Of a DNA stretch of 25,344 nt, positions 1 to 8,291 are shown one piece after another. The stretch is taken from positions 1-25,344 of IMG/VR virus record IMGVR_UViG_3300031972_002613; one strand, given 5' to 3'. Within the stretch, counting starts at the first letter, position 1. Each line of letters opens with the position of its first letter. The notes below the pieces were generated by a model. It searched no databases. It was not told the DNA's origin and saw only the letters and a program-made list of their open reading frames with translations. Made by a program: the position numbers and the translations under genes. Source of the DNA: a virus.

Positions 1-2766
1 CTAGAAATAGAGGCGACCCGAAACTCTGGTGCTGTTAGGGTTCGAATACTGGACGAAGAACGGGAGGGTCTGTCTGAAGCTGCCGAGGCTGCCGGTTTTG
101 CGCCCGTAGGTGATATCAGAGAACTAACTGGCGCCGCAGCCGTGTCTTTTCTGCTAAACAGGCAACAAGGCGTTCTGGCTACATTGAACGAACGGATAAT
201 AGAAGATTTCTTTGACTTGGATATGACTAGCCAACGAAACATTATACCGATAAGTTCTGAAGATGAAAGCTTGTTAATCAATTTCCTTCAAAAAAGACCA
301 AACCTCCTTCCTTACTTCGCAATACGCACCCCCTATCTGTCTTTGTTGGTACCAAAGATAAGATTATTTAAAAAAGTATATAGAAGAGAGGATGATGGAT
401 CCTTTTCAATCGCTGACGTCGGCAATCTAGAGTTTAAGTTTAAGTCGTTCACAGAAAACTCAGACATCGAAGATATAACTAGCCACAATTTTGGAAGGGC
501 CGGCGGCGCAGGGATTAAAAGTGTCAACTGGTCCTACGAGGGAACAAACCCAGAAGCTGTTAAATCGTTTGTTAACTTTGATATATCACTATTCTTTCAA
601 AGTTTAAGCGACTTTGTTGGCCCTGGTGCCACCAGCGCAGAAAAAGCTTTGCTCGATCGAGACAGTGTTGATTTGATCAATCTTATTGGCGCCGGCATTG
701 GTGTCGCAGATGATAGTGGCCAAACGCAGTTTAAGTTTGAGATAACAGCACAACTAGGTTGGGAACTCGATCAAACAATCAACCACGACCTAGCTGAAGA
801 TCAGAAAATAAGAGATCTCAAAGCAGTTATCAGTCAGACAAACACAAACCTTCGTCTTTCTCTACAAGAGCACAATATTAATTTTAACGAAGATGGTACT
901 CTAACCTTAGACATAAACTATTTTTCCGCTATTGATGAAGTTTTCACAGATGAAAGTCTTAACATTTTACGAATCGGCCTCCCGGATGGCACAGGAATCC
1001 AGGCGGTCCGAGGAGCAAGAGATGCTCCAGACCCAAATACCCCAGAAGGCACTACAGGAAAGATTGTTGCCCCAGAATTAGATCCGTGCGCAATCTCCAG
1101 GCAAGTGATCAACGGCAGCGATACTTCCGATTCTGATGAAGATAAACCACCGACCGCCGAAGACCTAGCCATTGCTGCAGCGTTGCAAGGTTCTGAAGAT
1201 GAAAACATAATTCAGAACTATAATAATATATTCATGAAAATGATCCAAAGCAATAGGATTTATAGGGTGGCAATCAATCAGGCCGCCGTTGCCGGCCTGA
1301 TTGATTCTAACATTAGAAAAAGAGACAGCCGGCTTGAAAGAAGTACCATTGAAGTTAGATATCTAACAGAAGGTGCGCTAAGAAGCCTCAGCGCCGGCGA
1401 CAACGGCCTGAAAGTTGAAACAGTGGAAATCAGCGCTGATTCGCTTCCTGTCGGTGAAAATGAGCAGGTTGAGATCCAAGAAGCTGCGAAAAATAACGAT
1501 GTCGAAACTGGTGAAAACCCCCTATCTGATGCCGATTTAAACCAAGCAATGGATCGGGCAATACTAGAAAGATTTGCCGAGCTCAGTGACGGCAACAGCG
1601 AGTTAACCATTGACTTTATAAGATTAGGAGACCTTTTAGACAATATAATAAGCGGATTGAAGGAAATACCAGGAACACCTCTACAGGAAAGGGAAGGAGA
1701 CTTCTTGTTCGTAACCGGTCTTTACACCTACAGAGAAATCGCAGCAGGTATACGAAAGGCATATAACTATTCTGATATGCTTATTTCTATTGATGCTTTT
1801 AGATCATTTTTTACTGAGAAGATCATAAGGCCACTAAAAGTAAAATACAACCTAACAAACTTTATTATCGATATCGCAAATAAGTTTTCTTATGTAAACT
1901 CAGTCGGCATGGCTAGCCAGGGCACTTTTGTTAGCGCCGAGGGCCGACCGACATTTGCAACCTTCCAAGCGCCCGATGTAGGCCTGGCCGAAAATTTGCG
2001 AGCCTCTGCCGCACTCGATGCATTGTTTGACTTTGATTTAAGTGGCTTTAGTAGGTACTACCATAGCCTAAATAATGCCAACCCAGCTTACTTTGGAGAA
2101 ATAGAGGGCAATTTTAACCCAGCGTCATCCCCTGATCCCCTAAGAGAAATAAGTTATTTTGTCCTACGTAGTAGTGGCCACGTCATACAAAGAGACGGCA
2201 AAGAAGCCGAAGACATCGAAGAAGGAATCTACCACTTAAAGCTAGGCTCTGATAAAGGTATCTTGAAATCAGTTAAGTTTAGAAAAGATGAAATCAGAGG
2301 CCGCAGGGAAGGCAGGATTGTTCGTGCCGGTGGTCTAAACCTAGCAGCACTAAGAGAGAAGTATGATGCTACAATAACAATCTTTGGCGCCCCGTTCATC
2401 TACCCAGGAATGTATATATATCTCAACCCTTCCTTGGTTGGTTATGGTGCTGGATCTGATTCTGCTGCAAAGATCTTGGGCTTGGGTGGGTATTATTTTA
2501 TTAACAAGGTTAGAAACTCAATCAGTTCAGACGGATCGTTTGATACAGAGATCGAAGCAAGCTGGAATGCCTTTGCTGGTACCGATTGTGGCTCCAGCCG
2601 TCTCGACATTATCCGCCCCCCTGACAACGCAGTGAATGAAGTGCTTCAAGCCGGAAAGGATGAAGAGAAGGATCTCACTACAGAGATCCAGATAGAGGAG
2701 AACATTGCAAGGGGGCTTACCCCAGACATTGCCGAGCAGCAAGCACGAGGGGGAGGTCTCAGATAG
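1..2766 (+). CDS. Large virion/tail-associated protein, 5' partial
   Basis: The reading frame is already open at base 1 (LEIEATRNSG...), so the GTG at 142 is only the first start-like codon in view and the true start lies upstream. 921 residues are visible. There are no enzyme motifs. The C-terminal part (about nt 2380-2590) has a GAPFIYPGMYIYLNP segment followed by GGYYFINKVRNSIS and DGSFDTEIEASWNAF. That pattern (surface loop, then a beta-strand ending in a 'Y.I.KV...I..DG.f.T.i...W' motif) recalls baseplate-hub or late-control-type tail proteins. The tail is acidic and charged. The stop overlaps the next GTG by 1 bp, so the two are probably co-translated. The structural role is inferred from size, composition and context; the exact role is unknown. 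Confidence 0.6.
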   Translation, partial: LEIEATRNSGAVRVRILDEEREGLSEAAEAAGFAPVGDIRELTGAAAVSFLLNRQQGVLATLNERIIEDFFDLDMTSQRNIIPISSEDESLLINFLQKRPNLLPYFAIRTPYLSLLVPKIRLFKKVYRREDDGSFSIADVGNLEFKFKSFTENSDIEDITSHNFGRAGGAGIKSVNWSYEGTNPEAVKSFVNFDISLFFQSLSDFVGPGATSAEKALLDRDSVDLINLIGAGIGVADDSGQTQFKFEITAQLGWELDQTINHDLAEDQKIRDLKAVISQTNTNLRLSLQEHNINFNEDGTLTLDINYFSAIDEVFTDESLNILRIGLPDGTGIQAVRGARDAPDPNTPEGTTGKIVAPELDPCAISRQVINGSDTSDSDEDKPPTAEDLAIAAALQGSEDENIIQNYNNIFMKMIQSNRIYRVAINQAAVAGLIDSNIRKRDSRLERSTIEVRYLTEGALRSLSAGDNGLKVETVEISADSLPVGENEQVEIQEAAKNNDVETGENPLSDADLNQAMDRAILERFAELSDGNSELTIDFIRLGDLLDNIISGLKEIPGTPLQEREGDFLFVTGLYTYREIAAGIRKAYNYSDMLISIDAFRSFFTEKIIRPLKVKYNLTNFIIDIANKFSYVNSVGMASQGTFVSAEGRPTFATFQAPDVGLAENLRASAALDALFDFDLSGFSRYYHSLNNANPAYFGEIEGNFNPASSPDPLREISYFVLRSSGHVIQRDGKEAEDIEEGIYHLKLGSDKGILKSVKFRKDEIRGRREGRIVRAGGLNLAALREKYDATITIFGAPFIYPGMYIYLNPSLVGYGAGSDSAAKILGLGGYYFINKVRNSISSDGSFDTEIEASWNAFAGTDCGSSRLDIIRPPDNAVNEVLQAGKDEEKDLTTEIQIEENIARGLTPDIAEQQARGGGLR

Positions 2767-3848
2767 TGGCCATACAAGAATTTAACATAGGCAAAATCAT
2801 ACAAAACTCCTCAAAAAGGATTAGAACAAACTATAATAGCGATCTAGACTATAAGCTTTTCTTAGATACAGACTTGTTTCCACTTATTCCAAGAGACACC
2901 AAGCTTATTGGGTTTAGTCAAGATTCTTTTGTTTTAGAAGAAGTAGCCGAACAATACAAAAAGTTTACAGATCTAATAACAAGAAAGATGCTTCAAAAGA
3001 AAGTTGGTTTTGAGTTTTATAACTTTACAAAAAAACCAGACTTTTCCAACAATAACTTATTAGAAGCATACGCAAACAATCTAAATACTTATTATGGTTT
3101 ACTTGTAGGTTACATAGACGGAAGAAACATAAAGATAAGAAACGTCACAGATTTTTATAATACCTTTCTAGACTATATTGGAAGATACTCTAGCATCTTG
3201 CCCTTGACTTTTTACAACTTAAACTTTAAGAAACGGTTGTATTTCGAAAACACCGGATTATCAATAGTTATAAAGCAAAAAGGCGCTGGTGACCCAACAG
3301 GGATCTTTGCAGACTTTCTTAGGAACACCAGAAACACCAACGATTATGTAAAGATAGCAAATTTACAAGGTTTTGAGGTTGATCTTGCAAATCCTTATCG
3401 CTTGGTGTATAATCCATTCAGAAAGATAAATAACGTTGACATCAAGCAGTTCTATACTGACAACTTTTTTAACTATTTTGATTTAGAGTTTAGTTATCTT
3501 GACATGATGGTCACAACAATGTATAATCAATATAACAAAGATCGTTTTGCGAACCACTTCTCTGACAAGGACAAGATCTATTTTCCAAACGAGATGTGTA
3601 AGAACCAAATAAGAACAATAAAAGAAAACATCAATAAAGAAGGAACATTAACAAAAGAGCAAAAACTAAAACTTTACTTTTTTGCGCTTCTATCGGAAAC
3701 AAACCAAAACGAGATGCCAAATAAAGACAAGGTATTTCATAACGCTTTGGCCGTGGCGAATTCTCTTGACATGCCGTCCGCAATGCGCTATACTGTAGCC
3801 CAAGTCAGGAGATCGTCCAAGACCACCACGCTCACCCCGGTTTTTTAA
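2766..3848 (+). CDS. Putative phage structural protein, unknown
   Basis: 360 aa with a GTG start overlapping the previous stop by 1 bp. A GGGGGAGG stretch at about 2749-2756 is a strong ribosome binding site and supports this start. The protein is rich in Asn, Tyr, Phe and Lys, with no signal peptide, membrane segment or catalytic motif. Aromatic-rich blocks (YRLVYNPFRKINN, FFNYFDLEFSYLDMMV) and a basic, Thr-rich C-terminus (RRSSKTTTLTPVF) are visible. Being coupled to the large upstream protein suggests a virion or virion-assembly role. I do not recognise the family. Its stop overlaps the polymerase start (TAATG). Confidence 0.6.
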   Translation: MAIQEFNIGKIIQNSSKRIRTNYNSDLDYKLFLDTDLFPLIPRDTKLIGFSQDSFVLEEVAEQYKKFTDLITRKMLQKKVGFEFYNFTKKPDFSNNNLLEAYANNLNTYYGLLVGYIDGRNIKIRNVTDFYNTFLDYIGRYSSILPLTFYNLNFKKRLYFENTGLSIVIKQKGAGDPTGIFADFLRNTRNTNDYVKIANLQGFEVDLANPYRLVYNPFRKINNVDIKQFYTDNFFNYFDLEFSYLDMMVTTMYNQYNKDRFANHFSDKDKIYFPNEMCKNQIRTIKENINKEGTLTKEQKLKLYFFALLSETNQNEMPNKDKVFHNALAVANSLDMPSAMRYTVAQVRRSSKTTTLTPVF

Positions 3849-5032
3849 TGTTCCAAACCCTTGATACGAAAAACAAATGCCACGCTGTCTATGAAGACGG
3901 CGTTTTTCATTTTGACGGTGCTGAAACAAAAGCCGCAAAAACTTGGTCTTATCACCACGCAACCGACAAAGAAGATCTGCAGGTTGGAAACATTTGGGCT
4001 GGTGGTCGTTCTCTAAAAGAATGCTGCCCAGCCGATGTTATGCCAGAATACTTGGAGATTGAGAAAAAACTCCAAGCTTTTAACATGGCTTTTGGCGCCG
4101 TCGACTTTAACGTCCAAGAATGGTGCGTATACGACTTTATGCCGCTTTCTTTCCTGATTGATCTTTGCGAGGTAAAAAATAAAATAACTGAAAACGTTCT
4201 GCAAAACTATACCAAGCCAAAATCTTATGACCACCTATTGGAAGTACACCGACTTCTCTCTGAGATGAACCACAAGCAAGTTCTTTTTGACTTTGATGTG
4301 GCGGCACAAGTAAGCACGACAAAGGCCTTACAAGGCAAACTACGAAGCCTGAGAGGCACAAACAAGTGGGTTCACTACGATCCTTACGGCACAATCACAG
4401 GAAGGTTGAGCACAAAGCCAGATACGTTCCCGATTCTCAACCTCCCGCACGAGTTCAAAACAGCCGTGCGCCCACATAACGATCTTTTTGTTGAGTTGGA
4501 CTATAACGCAGCTGAACTTCGCACAATGTTGGCCTTGGCTGGTAAAGAACAACCCGAAGAAGACATCCACGAATGGAACATGAAAAACGTGTTCTCTCGC
4601 ATTGAGGATCGTGATCAAGCAAAGAAGAAAGCTTTCCAGTGGCTTTACGGCAAAACCGCCGCAAACAAAACTTTGGAAAAGGTTTACGATAAAGATAAGA
4701 TCAAAACTGACTGGTTTCATCACGATTTTGTCAAGACACCATTTGGTCGTGCGATTGAGTGTGATGACGACCACGCAATCAATTATGTTATTCAATCAAC
4801 AACCGCAGACGTTGTTTATGAGAACGCAAGCAAAGTCAATGAACTTCTGAAAGGACGCCAAACAAACTTAGCCTTTATCGTGCACGACTGTATTATTTTG
4901 GACCTAAGCAAAAAAGATCTTGACTTGATCGACGATTTGGTGCATACTTTCTCTAACACTCGCTTTGGAGACTTTCGAACGACCCTCAAGGCAGGTAAGA
5001 CGCTCGGCAGCATGCAGGAGATTGCTTTATGA
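3848..5032 (+). CDS. Compact family A DNA polymerase, no exonuclease domain
   Basis: 394 aa with the C-terminal palm/fingers of Pol I-type polymerases. TGRLS lies at 184-188. Motif A is DYNAAELR (218-225; catalytic Asp218). Motif B matches R-x3-K-x3-F-x3-YG exactly (RDQAKKKAFQWLYG, 255-268). Motif C is VHDC (345-348; catalytic Asp347), with Cys where most family members have Glu. The FGR...AINYVIQSTTADVV stretch between B and C matches the family. The N-terminal ~140 residues lack recognisable 3'-5' exonuclease motifs, and the fingers between motifs B and C look shortened relative to E. coli Pol I. ATG overlaps the upstream stop; the 3' end overlaps the next gene by ATGA. The window also encodes a DnaE-type polymerase, so this enzyme probably has a specialised rather than main replicative job (inference). 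Confidence 0.88.
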   Translation: MFQTLDTKNKCHAVYEDGVFHFDGAETKAAKTWSYHHATDKEDLQVGNIWAGGRSLKECCPADVMPEYLEIEKKLQAFNMAFGAVDFNVQEWCVYDFMPLSFLIDLCEVKNKITENVLQNYTKPKSYDHLLEVHRLLSEMNHKQVLFDFDVAAQVSTTKALQGKLRSLRGTNKWVHYDPYGTITGRLSTKPDTFPILNLPHEFKTAVRPHNDLFVELDYNAAELRTMLALAGKEQPEEDIHEWNMKNVFSRIEDRDQAKKKAFQWLYGKTAANKTLEKVYDKDKIKTDWFHHDFVKTPFGRAIECDDDHAINYVIQSTTADVVYENASKVNELLKGRQTNLAFIVHDCIILDLSKKDLDLIDDLVHTFSNTRFGDFRTTLKAGKTLGSMQEIAL

Positions 5033-5889
5033 TTGAAAAAGTTATTGGTATTGGCGACGGCGGAAGCCAGATTGCCGAACATTTTAAAAAGTATTATGAT
5101 TATTCTGTTCTTTGCGTTTCTGAAAAAGGTGATATCAAGATCCCGAAGACGAAAAAAGTAGAAGAGTTAGAAAATAAGATGTTCGAGACCAAGAAAAAGT
5201 GGTCAAAAACATTAAAAACCTTTGCTGCAGACGATAAGTTGCTTTTTATTGTTAATGGAGCAGCAAGATCAGCAGCAACTTCCTTGGTTTTGATGGAAGA
5301 AGTCAAAGAAAACCCAAAAACGGTCATCTTTGTCAAATCAGACCCAAATACAATCAACGGAACAGCAAAACTACAACAAAGAGCCGCCCTAATGGTTATG
5401 CAAGAGTTTGCTCGCTCCGGATTGATCGAAAAAATGTTTATTGTTGATAATATGGCCTTAGAAAAGATCAGCCCGGAAGTCAACATCCTAAACTACTATG
5501 AACAACTAAACGATCTTATTGTTTCGACTTTTCACATGATCAACTTCTGTAAGGGCCAGCGCCCCGTGCTAAATACGACGGACGATCCGGTGGAAACCGC
5601 CCGCATCGCAACGTTTGGAGCCTTTAACGTCGAGAACGGTGAAAAAAAACTTTTTTATTCTCTTGACTTCCCGAGAGAGACGAGTTATACTTATGTTCTG
5701 AACGATGAGGCGCTAAAGGAACCGGCTAGGCTAATGAACATCAAAGACATCAACACAGCAGCAAACAATACAGAGCCATCAAATGCATCATCATTTGTTA
5801 TTTATCGCTCGGACTTAGAACACAACTATGGATATATTGTTCAATACAGCACGATGATCCAAGAACAGTTGATAGAAAACCAGAACTGA
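5029..5889 (+). CDS. Putative divergent tubulin/FtsZ-like protein
   Basis: 286 aa, translationally coupled to the polymerase (ATGA overlap). The N-terminus VIGIGDGGSQIAEHFKK (5-21) resembles the nucleotide-binding T1 loop of tubulin/FtsZ. A strand plus helix LLFIVNGAARSAATSLVLME (71-90) sits where FtsZ has its T4 glycine loop, but the GGGTGTG signature is replaced. FIVDN.AL (137-144), NYYEQLNDLIVSTF (155-168) and the Asp pair in LNTTDDPVETA (181-191) fall in the same order as the FtsZ segments from the post-T4 strand to the T7 catalytic loop. No membrane segment. The similarity is by eye and weak. A Rossmann-like protein of another family is the main alternative. If it is a tubulin, the altered T4 loop makes GTP binding uncertain. 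Confidence 0.4.
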   Translation: MIEKVIGIGDGGSQIAEHFKKYYDYSVLCVSEKGDIKIPKTKKVEELENKMFETKKKWSKTLKTFAADDKLLFIVNGAARSAATSLVLMEEVKENPKTVIFVKSDPNTINGTAKLQQRAALMVMQEFARSGLIEKMFIVDNMALEKISPEVNILNYYEQLNDLIVSTFHMINFCKGQRPVLNTTDDPVETARIATFGAFNVENGEKKLFYSLDFPRETSYTYVLNDEALKEPARLMNIKDINTAANNTEPSNASSFVIYRSDLEHNYGYIVQYSTMIQEQLIENQN

Positions 5890-5896
5890 GGCAACA

Positions 5897-5951
5897 CGAT
5901 CGCCGCCGGACATTTTTCGTTTTTACGTGGATAAGATCCGGCGCTCGATCG
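5897..5951 (+). promoter_or_regulatory. Long intergenic stem-loop upstream of the SSB promoter
   Basis: CGATCG (5897-5902) pairs with CGATCG (5946-5951), and CGCCGGA (5904-5910) pairs with TCCGGCG (5937-5943). This gives 13 bp interrupted by a 1x2 internal loop, with a 26-nt loop at 5911-5936. No U-tract follows, so it is not a classical terminator, although it lies just after the stop at 5889 and could still slow or stabilise transcripts. The loop and 3' arm contain the GTGGATAAGATCC repeat also found at 19894. Confidence 0.5.
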
Positions 5952-5956
5952 TCTAA
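5927..5956 (+). repeat. 30-nt intergenic repeat, copy 1
   Basis: GTGGATAAGATCC, four variable bases (GGCG), then CTCGATCGTCTAA. It matches the copy at 19894-19923 at 25 of 30 positions; the differences are the four-base block and one further base. It contains GTGGATAA, close to the reverse complement of the DnaA-box consensus (here TTATCCACG). The variable block forms part of the hairpin 3' arm in this copy. Confidence 0.6.
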
Positions 5957-6002
5957 CTAATGTGAGGCGCTCAAGGGCGTCTGACCGATGAGAAACGAGT
6001 GC

Positions 6003-6031
6003 TTGACATTCGTCACTCTCTGGTGTATAAT
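6003..6031 (+). promoter_or_regulatory. Sigma70-type promoter for the SSB/UvsX/helicase operon
   Basis: TTGACA (6003-6008) and TATAAT (6026-6031) are both perfect consensus, separated by 17 bp, in the 195-bp gap before the SSB gene. Transcription would start at about 6038. It shares the GCTTGAC start of its -35 region with three further promoters in the window. Confidence 0.88.
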
Positions 6032-6041
6032 AAACTAAATT

Positions 6042-6062
6042 CGGTGGCCATTCGGGTCGCCG
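6042..6062 (+). promoter_or_regulatory. Leader hairpin in the SSB mRNA
   Basis: CGGTGGCC (6042-6049) and GGTCGCCG (6055-6062) form an 8-bp stem with two G-U pairs around an ATTCG loop. It lies between the promoter and the AGGAGGT ribosome binding site (6074-6080). T4 gene 32 is autoregulated through a structured leader; a similar role here is only an inference. Confidence 0.4.
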
Positions 6063-6084
6063 CAGCCAACCATAGGAGGTACAC

Positions 6085-6822
6085 ATGGCTATTGATATGA
6101 GTAAAATGAAGAAGAAGCTTGATAAGCTGAACAGCAAGGGTAACGGCGGAGGTCAGTATCTAAAGATGGAGATCGGGAATACTTACGAGATTCGTATTCT
6201 TCCTACGCCTGATGGCGATCCATTCAAGCAGTATTTTGTCCACTATCGTGTGGGCGACTCTCAACCGTTCCTCTCGCCAAAGAAGAACTTCAACGAGGAT
6301 GATGCGCTTGATCGGTTCGTGCGAAAACTTTATGATGAGGGTTCGGAAGAAAGCCGAAACATGGCTCGTGACTTGTCTGCTAAGGCTCGTTTCTTCTCAC
6401 CTGTAATTGTTCGTGGGCAGGAAGATGATGGTCCAAAGGTCTGGTCTTATTCGAAGACTGTATACCAGGAGCTTCTAAAGACTGTGCTGGATCCGGACTT
6501 TGGTGACATTACAGACCCAAGTGCTGGATTCGATCTCAAGGTTACTTACGATAAGCCGAATGGCAAGATGTATCCTGAGACCGTGGTTCGTCCTCGGCCA
6601 AAGGCTTCAAAGCTCTCTAAGGATGAGAATCAGACCGAAGAGTGGCTCGCAAACCTTCCGGACATTGATGGAATGCAAACCCGAAAGACTCCGGCCGAGG
6701 TTCAGGAAATCCTAGATGCCTTTCTTATGTCTGACGACGTAGATCCGGAAGAGATGGCTAGTGAGACTATCCGCTCTGGTGGCGGCAGTCGAGTAGCTAA
6801 CGCACTATCCGACTTGGTATAG
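6085..6822 (+). CDS. gp32-like single-stranded DNA-binding protein
   Basis: 245 aa. A strong AGGAGGT site ends 4 nt before the ATG. It has a basic N-terminus (MSKMKKKLDKLNSKGN, like the gp32 cooperativity domain) and then the gp32-type core starting YLKMEIGNTYEIRILPTPDG (25-44). The core continues FKQYFVHYRVG, ARFFSPVIVRG and KVWSYSKTVYQELL, ending in a charged tail (DDVDPEEMASE...). Length and layout fit phage T4-type SSBs. The His/Cys residues that bind zinc in T4 gp32 are absent: there is no cysteine at all in this protein. First gene after the 6003 promoter, so probably abundant. It would coat ssDNA and interact with UvsX and the replisome encoded downstream. Confidence 0.85.
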   Translation: MAIDMSKMKKKLDKLNSKGNGGGQYLKMEIGNTYEIRILPTPDGDPFKQYFVHYRVGDSQPFLSPKKNFNEDDALDRFVRKLYDEGSEESRNMARDLSAKARFFSPVIVRGQEDDGPKVWSYSKTVYQELLKTVLDPDFGDITDPSAGFDLKVTYDKPNGKMYPETVVRPRPKASKLSKDENQTEEWLANLPDIDGMQTRKTPAEVQEILDAFLMSDDVDPEEMASETIRSGGGSRVANALSDLV

Positions 6823-6829
6823 GGGGTTT

Positions 6830-7915
6830 ATGGGGATCAAAGATCTAAAAGATATCCTAAATAAGAAAATGGGCGCAATCGTCGCTCATGATCTTACAAA
6901 GGAAAACCCAACAGAGGTGAAAGATTGGATCCCCACAGGTTCTCGGTGGCTTGACTCTATTATTTGTAAGGGTCAAGTTGCCGGGATCCCTGTTGGGAAG
7001 TGGACTGAAATCGCCGGCCTGGAGTCGACGGGTAAGTCTTACATGGCGGCACAGATTGCTGCTTCGGCTCAACGTAAAGGTATTCAGGTTGTTTATTTTG
7101 ATTCAGAATCATCAATCGATCCTGCTTTCTTGACGTCGGCAGGTTGCGAACTAGAGGATTTGCTTTATGTTCAGGCAACTACCGTTGAAGATGTGCTTGG
7201 ATCAATAGAAACAATCCTAGAACAAACCGAAGATCGTGTTTTGTTCATTTGGGACTCGTTGGCTATGACACCAGCAAGAGCAGATCTAGAGAAAGATTTC
7301 AACCCTCAAGCAACAATGGCAATGAAGCCAAGAGTGCTAGCAAAGGGAACAGAAAAGCTTTCAATTCCAGTCGCAGACAAACAAGCAACTGTTTTGATTC
7401 TAAATCAGCTCAAAACAAACATTACCTCAAACATCGCTGAGGCAATGACCACACCTTACTTTACTCCAGGCGGTAAAGCACTTTCGTATGTTTATTCGCT
7501 TCGGATTTGGCTTACAGGTTCAAAAGCAAAGAAAAACTTTATTACAGATGAAACTGGCTTCCGTCTTGGTAAGCTTGTGCGCTGTAAGCTAGAAAAGTCA
7601 AGGTTTGGAACCGAAGGTCGAAACTGTGAGTTCAAGATTATGTTTGGGACAGACAGCCCAGGTATTCTTGATGAGGAGTCTTGGTTGGATGCAGTTAAGA
7701 TTTCCGATCGAGTAAAAGCCGGTGCGTGGTATACTCTAACGTTCCGTGATGGGACCGAGAAGAAGTTCCGTGCTGCTGATTGGCTCAAAGAGCTAGAAGA
7801 TCCTTTATTCCGACGTGAGATCTTAGATATCATGGACGAAGTAGTAGTAAGGAAATTCGATGAAAGAACAGGAAACGCAGAAGATTACTACGACGAAGAG
7901 AGCACCGACGAGTAG
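6830..7915 (+). CDS. uvsX: UvsX/RecA-like strand-exchange recombinase
   Basis: 361 aa. Walker A is GLESTGKS (63-70). DSESSIDP (91-98) matches RecA's catalytic-Glu segment (Glu93 here). Walker B is VLFIWDS (137-143). ILNQLKTNI corresponds to the RecA L1/Gln switch region, and TPGGKALSY to the L2 loop. The C-terminus is acidic (DYYDEESTDE), as in RecA/UvsX. AGGGGG precedes the ATG, 7 nt after the SSB stop. It would load on gp32-like-coated ssDNA for recombination-dependent replication. RecA versus UvsX subfamily is not settled by eye; the phage context and adjacent gp32 favour UvsX. Confidence 0.9.
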   Translation: MGIKDLKDILNKKMGAIVAHDLTKENPTEVKDWIPTGSRWLDSIICKGQVAGIPVGKWTEIAGLESTGKSYMAAQIAASAQRKGIQVVYFDSESSIDPAFLTSAGCELEDLLYVQATTVEDVLGSIETILEQTEDRVLFIWDSLAMTPARADLEKDFNPQATMAMKPRVLAKGTEKLSIPVADKQATVLILNQLKTNITSNIAEAMTTPYFTPGGKALSYVYSLRIWLTGSKAKKNFITDETGFRLGKLVRCKLEKSRFGTEGRNCEFKIMFGTDSPGILDEESWLDAVKISDRVKAGAWYTLTFRDGTEKKFRAADWLKELEDPLFRREILDIMDEVVVRKFDERTGNAEDYYDEESTDE

Positions 7916-8291
7916 GGAAAAGAGGATGCTGGGCCTTGCTGCAAAGCAGGCCAGCACCTCTGACTTCCCTGTGTTTAGGCACGGTGCTGTTTTAGCGAAG
8001 GGATCAAAAGTTTTGAGTTTGGGCGTTAATAAGAATCAGTTTAATTCTTTTGCGGCTAAGTTCAAGAAAAAACCAGAACACGCTACTGTTCACGCAGAAC
8101 TTGGTTGTATTCTAGGGGTTGACAGACGCTCAACCTCTGGAGCAACCATTTATGTCGTGCGTATTAGCCCACAAGGAGAATGGCGTATGTCAAAGCCTTG
8201 TTGTATGTGCCAAGCTGCAATGCGGTATGTTGGCATTAGACGAGTGATTTACTCTGTCGACAAAAAATTTATAGGAGAAATGAAATTATGA
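7860..8291 (+). CDS. Zinc-dependent dCMP/cytidine deaminase-like protein
   Basis: 143 aa from the ATG at 7860, which overlaps uvsX by 56 bp with AAGGA 8 nt upstream. An in-frame ATG at 7926 (AGAGG upstream, 10 nt past the uvsX stop) would drop 22 residues and is a real alternative. The deaminase motif is HAE (78-80) with PCCMC (113-117): zinc ligands His78, Cys114 and Cys117, catalytic Glu80. The core start AAKQASTSDFPVFRHGAVL is typical of the family. The likely role is dCMP-to-dUMP conversion feeding ThyX in the same cluster; activity on another nucleotide or on tRNA cannot be excluded. Confidence 0.75.
   Translation: MKEQETQKITTTKRAPTSREKRMLGLAAKQASTSDFPVFRHGAVLAKGSKVLSLGVNKNQFNSFAAKFKKKPEHATVHAELGCILGVDRRSTSGATIYVVRISPQGEWRMSKPCCMCQAAMRYVGIRRVIYSVDKKFIGEMKL

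Noticed and set aside
142-144. GTG as the start of the first gene
   Set aside because: The same frame is open without a stop to base 1 and there is no ribosome binding site, so the gene is cut by the window edge.
5897-5951. Intrinsic terminator after the tubulin-like gene
   Set aside because: The loop is long, and no U-tract follows the stem.
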